64,000 nt of DNA from contig NZ_LMVL02000002.1 of assembly GCF_001541345.2 (NCBI RefSeq), positions 992,001 to 1,056,000 on the forward strand, read 5' to 3'. Under the pieces are notes generated by a model. The model was not told the origin of the DNA and searched no databases. It saw only the letters and a list, made by a program, of their open reading frames with translations. Shown one piece after another: positions 42,752-52,845 of this stretch; positions within the stretch are counted from its first letter, which is position 1; each line of letters opens with the position of its first letter. Origin of the DNA: Gillisella vitis. GTDB taxonomy: Bacteria > Pseudomonadota > Alphaproteobacteria > Rhizobiales > Rhizobiaceae. A program made the position numbers and the translations under genes.

Positions 42752-44569
42752 TTACGCCGAATAACGGTTGTCGAAACCTCGGGCATTGCCGGGAACGATG
42801 AAGCGGGAGACCAGTTGTTGCAAGCGCACGCTTTCCTGCGCAAGGTTGGCGCTGGCGGCGCTGGTTTCTTCCACCATGGCGGCGTTTTGCTGGGTGACCT
42901 GGTCCATCTGGTTGACTGCGGTATTGACCTCCGACAGGCCGACCGATTGTTCGCGCGAGGAGGTGGCAATCGCATCCATCAGGCCGTTGATTGTCGTGAC
43001 GTGATGTTCGATGGCTTTCAGAACGTCGCCGGTTTCCTGCACCTGACGCACGCCGTTTTCCACTTCCTGGGTGGATTTGTTGATCAGTTCCTTGATTTCG
43101 CGCGCGGCCTTGGCCGAGCGTTGCGCCAGTTCGCGCACTTCTGTGGCGACCACCGCAAAGCCACGGCCCGCTTCGCCCGCACGGGCGGCTTCGACACCGG
43201 CATTCAGGGCGAGAAGATTGGTCTGGAAGGCAATCTCGTCGATGACGGTGATGATGTTGGAAATCTGGTTGGAGGACTGCTCGATCCGCTGCATGGCGTT
43301 GATGGCTTCACTCACCACCTGACCGGAATGCACCGCGCTGCTGTTGGCTTCCTTCGCCACGCCACGCGCTTCTTCGACACGCCGTGAGGAATTGCTGACA
43401 TTGACGGTGATCTGGTCGAGGGCGGCGGCTGTTTCTTCCAGGGATGCGGCCTGCTGTTCCGTGCGCTTGGAAAGATCGTCCGCACTCTGGCTGACTTCGC
43501 GTGAGCCGTCGCTAATAGCGTTGGCAGAGGTGGCAACGGTTGCAATCGTGCTGCCCAATTGGGCGACAGCGGCATTCAGATCGAGGCGCAGAGCCTCGAA
43601 TTCCGGTGCGAAAGGTTCTTTCAGTTCAAAGCCGAGGTCACCAGCAGCCAGCCGCTTCAGGCCGGAGGCAAGACCTGCCGTGGCTTCCTGCAATTTCTTC
43701 TGCGCTGCGGCTTCGGCGTCCTGCTGAAGGCGGAGCTTTTCGGATTCGGCCTTTTCGCGGGCGCTGGCGGCTTCGGCTTCCAGGGCGCGGTTGCGCAATA
43801 TTCCGTCTTTAAACACCTGAAGCGCTGCGGCCATCGCGCCGACTTCGTCCTTGCGGCTCATGTAAGGCACGCTGCCGCTGGTATCGCCGGAAGACAGGGT
43901 GCGCATATTCTCCGTGATCCGCTTCAAGGGGCGCACAACCCGCAGACTGCTGATCAGTGCCGCACCGATGCCGATGCTGAACGCCAGAGCAAGAGCGATA
44001 TAGGTCACGGTCGTGGCCAGGGAAATTTGCTCTGCGCTGGAGGCGCCCTCGTCTTTAACGTTGCTGGCCAGATCGTCAACAGCAGCCTGGATATCGTCAC
44101 CGGCCTTGGCATAGGTCGCCAGGGATTCTCCCAGAAACAGCTGTTTTGCCTCATCGGCACTGCCGCTGTCCGTCAATGTCTTGACCGTCTGCCACAATTG
44201 CTCGGCCTTGGCCCAGTCCTTGGAGAAGGTGTCGTAAAGCTCTTGGTCTTCTTTGTCGACGATCAGCGGCTCATACTGCTTTCTAGACTGCGCGAGTGCG
44301 TCATAGGCCTTGTTCAGTGATCCCAGAAAGATGGCTCGTTGCTCAGGTGTGGCGGCGCTGCGATAATTGCTCTGCGCAACGCGGATATCGCCCAGGTCGG
44401 CATTGATCTGCCCCATGAGGATGAAGGAGGGAACCCGCTTATCAACGATCTGGTTGGTCCCGTCCGATATGGTGTTCAGCGACGTCACCGCATAAATGCC
44501 CTGGCCAACTACCACCAGAAGAATGACTGCGAACAGTGATATGAGAAGTTGACCAAGCGAGATGCGCAT
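42752..44569 (-). CDS. Methyl-accepting chemotaxis protein with four-helix-bundle sensor
   Basis: A 605-residue chemoreceptor. TM1 at about 8-30, a periplasmic four-helix-bundle domain (about 35-185, IRVAQSNYRSAATPEQRAIFL), TM2 at about 190-212, HAMP (RVVRPLKRITENMRTLSSGD), then the cytoplasmic hairpin with [21 protein letters not shown]. It differs from the two dCache receptors in sensor type and is not a tandem copy of them. Ligand unknown. Confidence 0.92.
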   Translation of the reverse strand: MRISLGQLLISLFAVILLVVVGQGIYAVTSLNTISDGTNQIVDKRVPSFILMGQINADLGDIRVAQSNYRSAATPEQRAIFLGSLNKAYDALAQSRKQYEPLIVDKEDQELYDTFSKDWAKAEQLWQTVKTLTDSGSADEAKQLFLGESLATYAKAGDDIQAAVDDLASNVKDEGASSAEQISLATTVTYIALALAFSIGIGAALISSLRVVRPLKRITENMRTLSSGDTSGSVPYMSRKDEVGAMAAALQVFKDGILRNRALEAEAASAREKAESEKLRLQQDAEAAAQKKLQEATAGLASGLKRLAAGDLGFELKEPFAPEFEALRLDLNAAVAQLGSTIATVATSANAISDGSREVSQSADDLSKRTEQQAASLEETAAALDQITVNVSNSSRRVEEARGVAKEANSSAVHSGQVVSEAINAMQRIEQSSNQISNIITVIDEIAFQTNLLALNAGVEAARAGEAGRGFAVVATEVRELAQRSAKAAREIKELINKSTQEVENGVRQVQETGDVLKAIEHHVTTINGLMDAIATSSREQSVGLSEVNTAVNQMDQVTQQNAAMVEETSAASANLAQESVRLQQLVSRFIVPGNARGFDNRYSA

Positions 44570-44898
44570 TTTTTAATCTCCAGAGCCGCACGGCCCGCTT
44601 TCTTTCAGAGTTACCATTATGGTGGGCTAATCCTAAGTTTAATGGCAAATAGGTTTAAACATTAATAATGTTGAATAATATCAAGAAATCTCAGCCAACA
44701 CACTGATTTTCACGCAAAAATAGAAGGGGAGGGTGCGCGCTCGTCTTGAGAGATCAGCGTCAGCGCAAATCGCGTACTTGCTGTACTGTTTTTGGTATTC
44801 TGTCACGATCCCGCAATATACTGTCTTGCTTATGCCATGGTCACGGTTTCAAAACACCTGTCGTTTGATGCCGTAACAGGCAAGGCAAGGGGTAGAAG
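44570..44898. promoter_or_regulatory. AT-rich divergent intergenic region, chemoreceptor / uppP
   Basis: A 329-base region carrying both promoters. It includes AACATTAATAATGTT (44658-44672), a perfect palindrome with a 3-base centre that could bind a regulator. No RNA gene or further frame is evident. Confidence 0.4.
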
Positions 44899-45771
44899 AT
44901 GGCGGATGCGTGCGTGGTGGGTTCGGCAACGGGTTTTGTCGATCTGAGTTTTATCCAGACCGCATTTCTAGGCGTCGTGCAGGGGGTGACGGAACTGGTG
45001 CCGGTGTCTTCCTCGGCCCATATGCGGGTGGTGCCAGCGCTGCTGGGCTGGCCCGATCCGGGTGCCGCCTTTTCCGCTGCCATGCAGATGGCCGCACTGG
45101 TTGGTGTGATCAGCTATTTCTGGCGCGACATTTACGGACTGGCCAGTGGTTCGATCAGCGCCGTGAAACGCCGCGACTTTGAGAATTTCGATTTCCAGCT
45201 GGTCTTGTGGATTCTGATCGCCACGCTGCCGATCATCGTCGCCGGGCTGGCGCTGTCGCATACGCTGAACAGCTGCGGTTCGCCGCTGCGCAGCCTCTGG
45301 GCCGTGGGGCTGGCCTGTCTCGTCATGGGTGGGCTGCTGGCCGCTACCGAGCTTCTGGCCAAACACCGCCGCGACCTGCCCAGCATTCGTCCGCTGGATA
45401 TTCTTCTGGTCGGCATCGCCCAGGTTGGCGCGCTGATCCCCGGCGTGTCGCGTTCCGGCGCGACGATGACGGCGGCGCTGGCCCTTGGCTTCAAGCGTGA
45501 GGAAGCAGCGCGCTTTTCCTTCCTGCTTGGCTTGCCAGCCATTGTTTTGGCCGGTCTCAAGGAGGTCTGGGAATTGCACAAGCTGGCTCTGGACAGCCAT
45601 GGCTGGGCGCTGCTCGGTGTCGGCCTGGTGGCGGGTGGTATCTCCTCGCTCATCGCCATCTGGGGCCTGATGCGCTTCCTGGAACGCTTCTCCACTTGGC
45701 CCTTCGTGATCTACCGGATCATTCTGGGCGTGGTCCTGCTGGCGGCTGCCGCCTCGGGCATGGCGTCCTAA
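44899..45771 (+). CDS. uppP: Undecaprenyl-diphosphatase UppP (BacA)
   Basis: A 290-residue integral membrane phosphatase that recycles undecaprenyl pyrophosphate, the lipid carrier of wall and surface-sugar synthesis; overproduction gives bacitracin resistance. Both active-site segments are present: [18 protein letters not shown] (about 29-46, consensus GxTEFLPxSSxxH) and [10 protein letters not shown] (about 177-186). Eight or so helices fit the family. AAGGGG precedes the ATG. Convergent with the xyl transporter genes, 9 bases apart. Confidence 0.92.
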   Translation: MADACVVGSATGFVDLSFIQTAFLGVVQGVTELVPVSSSAHMRVVPALLGWPDPGAAFSAAMQMAALVGVISYFWRDIYGLASGSISAVKRRDFENFDFQLVLWILIATLPIIVAGLALSHTLNSCGSPLRSLWAVGLACLVMGGLLAATELLAKHRRDLPSIRPLDILLVGIAQVGALIPGVSRSGATMTAALALGFKREEAARFSFLLGLPAIVLAGLKEVWELHKLALDSHGWALLGVGLVAGGISSLIAIWGLMRFLERFSTWPFVIYRIILGVVLLAAAASGMAS

Positions 45772-45780
45772 ACCTGGGTC

Positions 45781-46566
45781 TCACACCACCTGCATCGCGC
45801 CGGGGCCAGGCACGGCACCCGGCGGCACCTTGCCCATGATGATCATGCCCAGCACTTCATCCTTTGTCACATCCTGCGTGCGGGCATGGCCGACCACTTT
45901 GCCGTTTTTCATCACGAAGACCCGGTCGGCGAGATCGAAGACGTCGTGAATGTCGTGGCTGATCAGGAAAATGCCGATGCCTTCCTTTTTCAGTTGCAGG
46001 ATCAGCTCACCTACCTGAGCGGTTTCCTGCGGGCCGAGCGCTGCTGTCGGCTCATCCATGATCAGGATGCGGGCATCGAACAGGATGGCGCGGGCAATGG
46101 CTACCGATTGCCGCTGGCCGCCTGACAGCGCTTTCACCGGCTCCTTGAAGCGCTGGAAATTCGGATTGAGCCGCCCCATCACCTCGCGCGCCTTGGCCTC
46201 CATGGCCACGTCATCAAGCGTGCCCCAGGGGGTGCGCAGCTCGCGTCCAAGATAAAGATTGGCGGCGGCATCGACATTGTCGGCAACGGCCAGCGTCTGG
46301 TAGATAGTCTCGATGCCATGGCGCTTGGCATCACGCGGATTGCTGATATCGGCTGGCTGTCCATTGATCAGGATTTCGCCGGTATCGCGTTTATAGGCAC
46401 CCGACAGGATCTTGATCAGCGTCGATTTGCCTGCACCATTATGGCCGAGCAGGGCGACGACCTCGCCTGCGTGAAGATCCACCGAGGCATCATCGACGGC
46501 ATGAATACCGCCGAAGGAGATGGAAATATTCTTCATTTCCACAAGAGGCGTGTTCTGTTGTGTCAT
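45781..46566 (-). CDS. xylG: Sugar ABC transporter ATP-binding protein (XylG/FrcA-like, single domain)
   Basis: A 261-residue ABC ATPase with Walker A GHNGAGKS (about 40-47), signature LSGGQRQ and Walker [13 protein letters not shown]. Unlike E. coli XylG or RbsA it has only one ABC domain, as in rhizobial FrcA-type systems, so it would act as a homodimer. It follows the permease gene by 17 bases. Sugar specificity is inferred from the XylF-like binding protein. Confidence 0.88.
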   Translation of the reverse strand: MTQQNTPLVEMKNISISFGGIHAVDDASVDLHAGEVVALLGHNGAGKSTLIKILSGAYKRDTGEILINGQPADISNPRDAKRHGIETIYQTLAVADNVDAAANLYLGRELRTPWGTLDDVAMEAKAREVMGRLNPNFQRFKEPVKALSGGQRQSVAIARAILFDARILIMDEPTAALGPQETAQVGELILQLKKEGIGIFLISHDIHDVFDLADRVFVMKNGKVVGHARTQDVTKDEVLGMIIMGKVPPGAVPGPGAMQVV

Positions 46567-46583
46567 AACGTTTCTCCTGCGTT

Positions 46584-47897
46584 TTATCGGGTGCGGGCGC
46601 GGTAAACCGTATCCAGCCAGACCGCGACGACCAGCACCATGCCGATGACGATGCTTTGCAGCGGCGTATCCATGCCCAGCAGCACCATGCCAGAATTCAG
46701 CGACTGCATGACGATGGCCCCCAGCACCGCACCGGCAATGGTGCCAGCCCCACCGGCCAGCGATGTGCCGCCAATCACCGCTGCGGCAATGGTGTAAAGC
46801 TCATCCAGCGTGCCTTGCGCATTGGTGGCGGCATTGAGACGGGCGGTGGAAATTGCTGCGGCAATGGCGCAGAGCGCGCCCATCAGCGCAAAGATCCGCA
46901 CCGTCACCCAGCGGGTCTTGATGCCCGCCAGTACGGCAGCTTCCGGATTGCCGCCAATGGCAAATACATAGCGGCCAAACCGGGTGCGGTTGGTGATGAA
47001 GTTCATGACCATGGCAATGCCAAGCGCGATCAGCACCGGAATGGCGATGCCCAATGAAATCTCCAGCCCGCCGTCCGGCCAGGCGATGTTGTTTGCCTCG
47101 GCATATTTACGGGCCAGATTGACGGGCATGTAATAGCTGTTGAGCACGCTGACGGAGCCGAGCACCGCGCCGCAGCCGATCAGCCCCATGAAATATTCGG
47201 CCCAGATGGGCTTCAGCGGAAAGCCGAACCGCTTGCGTTGACGGCGGGAATGCAGGATCGACAACACGATGAACACGCAGGCGATGATCCCCACCACCCA
47301 GCTGGCAGTGGCCCCGATTGAGCCGTCCGCGCCGCCGCCCATCAGGCGAAAGCGGGTATCCATCGGCGCGACGGTCGCACCGCTGGTCACCATCCAGGCG
47401 CAGCCGCGCCAGACCAGCAGGCCGCCCAGCGTGACGATGAAGGACGGCACGTTGAGAAAAGCGATGATCGCGCCCTGAAACGCGCCGATTGCCGCGCCGA
47501 TGACAATGCCGAGCGAGAGCGCCAAAACCCACATCAGCGGATGATCGTAGCCCAGCAGAACCGGCAGAAACTTGGTCTGCGTCACCGCCATCATCATGCC
47601 GACAAAGCCCAGGATCGATCCGACGGACAGATCGATATTACGGGTAACGATAACCAGCACCATGCCCGTGGCCATGACAGAGACCGACGCGGCCTGGACC
47701 GACAGGTTCCACAGGTTGCGCGGCGTCAGAAACAGTCCATCCGACAGAATATGAAAGCCGAACCAGATGAGCAGCAGCGCGACCACCATGCCCATCAGCC
47801 GGGTGTCGATTTCGGTGGCGTTCAAAAACCGCCGCCAGGGACTGACCGTTGACGGACGCGCACTGCTGGATGCTGCGCCAAGTGTGTGATCCACCAT
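46584..47897 (-). CDS. xylH: Xylose-type ABC permease XylH
   Basis: A 437-residue inner-membrane permease with about 11-12 helices. Family marks are [32 protein letters not shown] and [16 protein letters not shown], typical of CUT2 sugar permeases; the length suits XylH rather than RbsC. It lies between the binding protein and ATPase genes, behind a 332-base gap that holds a large inverted repeat. Confidence 0.88.
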   Translation of the reverse strand: MVDHTLGAASSSARPSTVSPWRRFLNATEIDTRLMGMVVALLLIWFGFHILSDGLFLTPRNLWNLSVQAASVSVMATGMVLVIVTRNIDLSVGSILGFVGMMMAVTQTKFLPVLLGYDHPLMWVLALSLGIVIGAAIGAFQGAIIAFLNVPSFIVTLGGLLVWRGCAWMVTSGATVAPMDTRFRLMGGGADGSIGATASWVVGIIACVFIVLSILHSRRQRKRFGFPLKPIWAEYFMGLIGCGAVLGSVSVLNSYYMPVNLARKYAEANNIAWPDGGLEISLGIAIPVLIALGIAMVMNFITNRTRFGRYVFAIGGNPEAAVLAGIKTRWVTVRIFALMGALCAIAAAISTARLNAATNAQGTLDELYTIAAAVIGGTSLAGGAGTIAGAVLGAIVMQSLNSGMVLLGMDTPLQSIVIGMVLVVAVWLDTVYRARTR

Positions 47898-47987
47898 GGA
47901 TCGGGTACTCCTCTATGATCTTAAAGATCTGCCGCTAAGTGCCGCTTTCGTGCCAGCGTTGGTGGCGCGTATGGGATGCGTTTGAGG

Positions 47988-48193
47988 GGCGGTGTGCGGG
48001 GTTGCCCCCCTCTGTCCTGCCGGACATCTCCCCCTCAAGGGGGGGAGATCGACTCGCGGGTTATCCCTAGCAGTTCATTTCAGTGTTTCGGGTTCAGCGA
48101 CGGGTGATGGAAAAGGAGCATTTAACTCTATCCAATCTCCCCCCATGAGGGGGAGATGCCCGGCAGGGCAGAGGGGGGTAAGCCACACACCGC
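47988..48193. repeat. Large inverted repeat between xylF and xylH
   Basis: Two arms of about 58 bases, 47988-48049 and 48135-48193, are inverted copies of the rhizobial-type motif CCCCCCTCTG.CCTGCCGG followed by CATCTCCCCCTC. Each arm also folds on itself (ATCTCCCCC with GGGGGAGAT). The two together can form a long stem in the xylFHG mRNA. Similar sequences are common between genes of this family of bacteria. Placed after the binding-protein gene, it probably protects the xylF message and lowers xylHG expression. Confidence 0.75.
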
Positions 48194-48229
48194 AGCGCAT
48201 GTTTCCAATGCGCGACCCCCCAACAGCCC

Positions 48230-49270
48230 TTACTTGCAGACCGCCACGGCCCCGGCTTTCACGCCCTGGCACAACTCGCTCTTGGTGATCCACTTGGCAT
48301 CGAGAACGACGTTGAGATTGTCCTTGGTGATGGCTTGCGGCATCAGGAATTGCGATTCCATTTCCACACCCTTGGTGCCGCCCTTGAACTTGGCGGTGCC
48401 GGGGATTTCGCTCATCTTCTTGCCGCCAGCCAATGCCACGGCCACATCACCGGCCTTCTTGCCCAGCATGCGGCTGTCTTTCCACACCGAGACCGTCTGG
48501 GTGCCAAGCGCCACGCGGTTCAGCGCTGCCTTGTCGCCATCCTGACCGGAAACCGGCACGGAACCGGCAAGCCCCTGTGCTTCCAGCGCGGCGACAACGC
48601 CGCCCGCCATGCCGTCATTGGACGAGACGACCGCATCGACCTTGTTGTTGTTGGCGGTCAAAAACTGCTCCATGTTCTTCTGGGCAATTTCCGGCTTCCA
48701 GCCATCGGTATAGGCTTCGCCGACATTCTTGATCTTGCCGCTGGCCATGGCGTCTTTCAGCACTTCCATCTGGCCGGAAAATACAAAATCGGCGTTCGGG
48801 TCGGTGGAGCCGCCCTTGATGAACACGTAATTGCCTGTTGGCTTGACCTTCATCACTTCCTTAGCCTGCAAGCGACCGACTTCCTTGTTGTCGAAGGTGA
48901 TGTAATAGGTGTTCGGGTTCTCAATCAGGCGATCGTAGCCGATTACGGGAATGCCTTCCGCCGCAGCCTTTTCGATGGCCGGGCCGATGGCGCTCGAATC
49001 CTGCGCCAGTACGATCAGCGCATTGGCGCCTTGAGAAATCAGGCTTTCGATATCGGTCAGCTGCTTGGCGGCGGATGTCTGGGCGTCGGCGGAAATATAC
49101 TTAGCACCATGCGCTTTCAGCGCTTCCTTGATGGCGGCCTCATCGGTCTTCCAGCGCTCTTCCTGGAAGTTGGACCAGGACACGCCAACCACCAGATCCT
49201 TGGCATGAACGGGACCATAGGCAGACGTCATGACGGCAGCCACTGCCATCAGTTTCAAAACGGATTTCAT
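48230..49270 (-). CDS. xylF: D-xylose-type periplasmic binding protein XylF
   Basis: A 346-residue periplasmic binding protein with a Sec signal peptide (about 1-23, ending VHAKD). Family segments are [36 protein letters not shown] and [22 protein letters not shown], very close to the XylF layout. It delivers the sugar, probably D-xylose, to XylH/XylG. GGGGAGG is 6 bases before the ATG at 49270. First gene of the operon. Confidence 0.9.
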   Translation of the reverse strand: MKSVLKLMAVAAVMTSAYGPVHAKDLVVGVSWSNFQEERWKTDEAAIKEALKAHGAKYISADAQTSAAKQLTDIESLISQGANALIVLAQDSSAIGPAIEKAAAEGIPVIGYDRLIENPNTYYITFDNKEVGRLQAKEVMKVKPTGNYVFIKGGSTDPNADFVFSGQMEVLKDAMASGKIKNVGEAYTDGWKPEIAQKNMEQFLTANNNKVDAVVSSNDGMAGGVVAALEAQGLAGSVPVSGQDGDKAALNRVALGTQTVSVWKDSRMLGKKAGDVAVALAGGKKMSEIPGTAKFKGGTKGVEMESQFLMPQAITKDNLNVVLDAKWITKSELCQGVKAGAVAVCK

Positions 49271-49383
49271 TGTAAACCTCCCCAGGTGAAGGCAGCGCGG
49301 GCAGACCTCCTCGTCCGCCGCCACGCTGCCAGAAAACTGCCTCTGTTCCCCAATCACCAGGCTGTTTGAAGCCAGCTGATTGT

Positions 49384-49404
49384 TTTTCTCGACAGTCGAG
49401 AAAA
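49384..49404. promoter_or_regulatory. Probable ROK-regulator operator for the xyl operon
   Basis: TTTTCTCGA and TCGAGAAAA form a perfect 9-bp inverted repeat around CAG. It lies 114 bases before xylF in the 399-base gap shared with the divergent ROK gene, the expected place for that regulator's site. The rest of the gap shows no further gene. Confidence 0.65.
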
Positions 49405-49669
49405 TAACTGGCAGAAGAAATTCACCCTGTCAATATGCCTGTGGGGACCATAAACGGGTGCATGGCGCGGGACCTGCAACACCTGTGAGTTTGCCCAGGG
49501 CGAAAGGAAGAGCGCTTTTCCCAAAATGACAAATGGGTCATAGAGAAATCAGCACTTGCTGGTTCAGGATGACCCAGAAGAACAGGGGCGTTGCAGTGAA
49601 ACAGATGCTTTGGGAGGGGCATGTGGTTCAGGCAGAGATAACAGAAGATAGGAACAGGTCGGCGCATCG

Positions 49670-50875
49670 ATGCTGATGAAATCCAGCACCGAACAGATCC
49701 GCCGCCAGAATTCAGCCCTGGCTCTCGCCGCTTTGCGGGTGGAGCAGGCCATGTCCCATACCCAGATCGCCGCCGTGACCGGTCTTGCCTCGGCAACGGT
49801 GACCGCCATTACCAGTGAGCTGGAACAGGCCGGTGTGATCGAGCGGCATGAACAGCAGATCGCTGGCGCACGGGGCAGGCCACGGGTACTGCTATCGCGC
49901 CGCCGGGATTTCGCCTATGTGATGTCGGTCAGGATTTCCTCCGACCGGCTGAATTACACGCTGTCGGATTATCGCGGCACGTTGATGGACCGTTTCGAGG
50001 AGCCACGCCCGCTCGATGTGTCGGCGGCGGGCTTTATCGACGGACTTGGCCGCAACCTTGCCCGTCTGGCCGTCCGCTCGAAATTGCCGCCGGAAAAGGT
50101 CGCCGTTCTCTCCGTCAGTTCCAAGGGTATCGTCGATGCAGGCGGCGCAAGACTGCTCTGGACACCGGTGTTCGGTCAGCAACCGCTCGACCTCAAGGCG
50201 GGCCTTGGTGATTTTGATGGGGCGATGGCTCTGCTCAGCAACGAGACATTGCTGGTGGCCCACGGTCTCAGCCGCCGCATGGATGCCCAGGATGGCACGT
50301 TTCGCGGCCTGATCGCGCTGTCGCTCGGCCACAGCATCGGCCTTGGCATTGCAAGGCCGGTGCCGGATGGCACGGTGGCGGTCAGCGCCCCGAATTTCGG
50401 CCATATGCTCAATACCGCGGACAGCAAATTGTGCCGCTGCGGGGCGCGGGGCTGTATCGAGGCTTCCGCCGGATTCTATGGCATCCTGCGCATGGCGTTT
50501 GAAGTGCGGCCCGATACCATTCCAGCCAAATTTGTGCCAATCACCGAAATGGACAAGATCGCGCTCTCGGCCCGCCAGGGCAATCGCATGGCCCAATACG
50601 CCTTCCGCCAGGCGGGGCTGGCGCTTGGCCAGGGCCTGTCACGGGTGTTCAGCCTCCACGAAACGCTCCCCGTCATCATCACCGGCCCCGGCACCCGCTA
50701 CTATGACCTGCTGGCGCAGGGCATGGAGGAGGGGCTTGTCCAATCCCTGCAAGTGCGCCTCGATGGCGCGCCGCCGATTACTCTCGTTGGTGACGAGGCC
50801 GATCTGGTGCAGGAGGGGCATGTGGATCATGCACTGAGGGCGATTGATGAGCGGTTGTTTGGGGGTGGAGGATGA
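49670..50875 (+). CDS. ROK-family regulator, XylR/NagC-like
   Basis: A 401-residue regulator. An N-terminal helix-turn-helix (about 20-65, SHTQIAAVTGLASATVTAITSEL) is followed by a ROK sugar-kinase-like domain with the zinc motif LCRCGARGCIEA. It most likely represses or senses sugar for the divergent xylFHG operon. The kinase function is probably lost, as is usual in HTH-ROK proteins. Start at 49670 or at the ATG two codons on. Confidence 0.88.
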   Translation: MLMKSSTEQIRRQNSALALAALRVEQAMSHTQIAAVTGLASATVTAITSELEQAGVIERHEQQIAGARGRPRVLLSRRRDFAYVMSVRISSDRLNYTLSDYRGTLMDRFEEPRPLDVSAAGFIDGLGRNLARLAVRSKLPPEKVAVLSVSSKGIVDAGGARLLWTPVFGQQPLDLKAGLGDFDGAMALLSNETLLVAHGLSRRMDAQDGTFRGLIALSLGHSIGLGIARPVPDGTVAVSAPNFGHMLNTADSKLCRCGARGCIEASAGFYGILRMAFEVRPDTIPAKFVPITEMDKIALSARQGNRMAQYAFRQAGLALGQGLSRVFSLHETLPVIITGPGTRYYDLLAQGMEEGLVQSLQVRLDGAPPITLVGDEADLVQEGHVDHALRAIDERLFGGGG

Positions 50876-50915
50876 TGCAGCCGTTTTGCGGTTCAGTCAT
50901 GCGAACCATCATGGA

Positions 50916-51326
50916 TCAATCGACTTTGAGGGCGTTCATTCGCTTTGCTCTGACCATTGCAGCGAGTTTCTTGCGAATCTCAAGAAAGAAGCTCTCTGGA
51001 ACCATGCCATAGTCGCAACGGGTTTGATCGTGCGGTAAGGGGGCCAGCCGATCCGAGGGCCATACGAACTGGTTGATTTCAGATACGCGGACGTAATTAG
51101 CCTCCTGATCCAATCCGATAGCCTTGCAGATGTCCTCTGGGATAAGAATGGATTGGTCTTCTTCTCCGACTTCTGGATAGGAATGGGTGATTGGAACCAC
51201 CGTGACCGTGCCTGACTCCTGTGACGTCAGCACGATCGCGCAGGGCCTATCCTTTCTGAAGCGGTCTTTATGCCAAGTGTAGCCAAAACGGATCACAAGA
51301 CCCGGAACAGGGTCCGGCAGATTCAC
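50916..51326 (-). CDS. PemK/MazF-like toxin
   Basis: A 136-residue protein starting VPGLVIRFGYTWHKDRFRKDRPCAIVLTSQE and continuing TVTVVPITHSYP, the SH3-like beta-barrel pattern of PemK/MazF mRNA-cleaving toxins. It is longer than typical MazF (about 110), with a C-terminal helix. It follows the antitoxin gene with a 4-base ATGA overlap, as in type II toxin-antitoxin operons. Confidence 0.75.
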   Translation of the reverse strand: MNLPDPVPGLVIRFGYTWHKDRFRKDRPCAIVLTSQESGTVTVVPITHSYPEVGEEDQSILIPEDICKAIGLDQEANYVRVSEINQFVWPSDRLAPLPHDQTRCDYGMVPESFFLEIRKKLAAMVRAKRMNALKVD

Positions 51327-51571
51327 TTGGAAATTACGCCATATTCAGCGCTCTCGATGTCGCTCAAGAGATCATCATCGATTTCGCTCGCATGCAGAAC
51401 TCGGACTTCCTGACTTTTCAATCTGTTGAAGTGCTCCAACTCCTTCGGGCTGATATAGGCACCGACCACGCGGTCGTGCGAGGTGACCTCGATCACGCCG
51501 GCTTCGTAGACGTCCTCGCGGATCTTGCCGAATTGCCGCGAAAATGCACTGGCTGGAACTTGATGGGCCAT
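51323..51571 (-). CDS. Phd/YefM-like antitoxin
   Basis: An 82-residue protein. The N-terminal half (VPASAFSRQFGKIREDVYEAGVIEVTSHDRVVGAYISP in segments) matches the Phd/YefM DNA-binding fold, and the acidic C-terminus (HASEIDDDLLSDIESAEYG) would wrap the toxin. The ATG at 51571 has AGGAG 8 bases upstream. It should autoregulate the operon with the toxin. Confidence 0.75.
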   Translation of the reverse strand: MAHQVPASAFSRQFGKIREDVYEAGVIEVTSHDRVVGAYISPKELEHFNRLKSQEVRVLHASEIDDDLLSDIESAEYGVISK

Positions 51572-51701
51572 CGTTGAACTCCTGAAGTAATTGCGTAAAA
51601 TACGTAATTTTCGCAAATTTGTCAACGGATGCGGCTTGGCTCCGCGCACCTCACCAAATGCTTGACCGTCTCTCTATTGAGCAGGCGCCGAATAGTTAGA
51701 C

Positions 51702-52757
51702 TCACGCTTCGCAGTAACGCTTCGCCGTTACACGCAGGCGCTCACTATATTCGTAAATCTCATCCAGCGAATTGATGATGACCCGTTCTTCCTGCTCTCC
51801 GTCAAAAAGGCCTATATACTTGACAGACCGATTGAACCAAAGGCGTGCCAAAGGTTTTCGATTGTTGTTGTCGATCAAGATGCCGCAATAGGTCTTTTGA
51901 TCGCGCATAACCACTCTTGAGGGGCCGATAACCTCCCGGGCAATCGCCTTCACGATCATGTAGCCCTCCCGTTCTTCGTCTGTGGTGATGACGTCCTGGG
52001 CCTCTTCAACGGGTTGATCGATGGTCTCGATAACCTGCTCGGTTTCCGCAAGGGCGCTCGACAACCTGTTCTTGACCGTATCCATAATGACTTCGCGGAA
52101 GGCGGACCGGACGACCCCAGTTAGCATCTCCCGGACCTGGGACGTTATCCGGCCTTCGTAGATACCACTCGATACGATCCGAACGAAGTCCTCGCTTGGA
52201 TCTTCAATGAGCTTTGCGATGACCTGCTTGATGCCCGACGTATATTTCAGCCTCTCTGCCGTTGCGAGAATGGCTGTTACATCGAAAGAGGCTTTCTCGA
52301 ATTTTTTCAGTTCCGCGATAATGCTGGAATTGAAATCGGCGATATCGAAGACAAGGAACGGTCGAGTGTCCAATTTGTTCGGGGCGTCGAGGTCTGTATA
52401 AAAATTAAACGTCCGCCCATTGGTCAAAATTGCGAACTTGGCGTTCGTAACGCTGAAGTAGCGATATAATTGATCGAGATGTTTCTTCTCCAGCAATGTC
52501 GAGATCGGTTTGCACTCGATCAGTATGCGGATTTCATTGTCGATATTGATCGCGTAATCGACCTTCTCGCCTTTTTTCCCAACGGCGTCGGCGGTGAATT
52601 CGGGGACAACTTCGCCGGGGTCGAAGACATCATAGCCAAGGGCTCGTAAAAACGGCAGAACGACGGCTGTCTTCACGGCTTCTTCGGTTGCCATACTGCT
52701 GGAATGCGATTTCACTCTTTCGGAAATCGCTCTCAAACTTTCTTCGATTGTGCTCAT
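51702..52757 (-). CDS. Solo HsdR_N-like PD-(D/E)xK nuclease
   Basis: A 351-residue protein whose first 170 residues match the N-terminal nuclease domain of type I restriction R subunits. KVDYAINIDNEIRILIECKP supplies Asp67 and the Glu81-x-Lys83 pair of the PD-(D/E)xK site, followed by LDQLYRYFSVTNAKFAILTNG. There is no helicase domain and no hsdM/hsdS gene nearby. The C-terminal 110 residues (IVKAIAREVI, KTYCGILIDNNNRKPLARLWFN) form a second conserved-looking domain. A G-run lies before the ATG at 52757. Probably a stand-alone defence or DNA-processing nuclease. Confidence 0.75.
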   Translation of the reverse strand: MSTIEESLRAISERVKSHSSSMATEEAVKTAVVLPFLRALGYDVFDPGEVVPEFTADAVGKKGEKVDYAINIDNEIRILIECKPISTLLEKKHLDQLYRYFSVTNAKFAILTNGRTFNFYTDLDAPNKLDTRPFLVFDIADFNSSIIAELKKFEKASFDVTAILATAERLKYTSGIKQVIAKLIEDPSEDFVRIVSSGIYEGRITSQVREMLTGVVRSAFREVIMDTVKNRLSSALAETEQVIETIDQPVEEAQDVITTDEEREGYMIVKAIAREVIGPSRVVMRDQKTYCGILIDNNNRKPLARLWFNRSVKYIGLFDGEQEERVIINSLDEIYEYSERLRVTAKRYCEA

Positions 52758-52845
52758 GATGCCCCCGCAAACTATGGTCGCATAGTTCGCGCATAGCGCG
52801 TTCGTCGTCAATAGCTCAAGTCAGTCATGTGTCTACATAAACATC

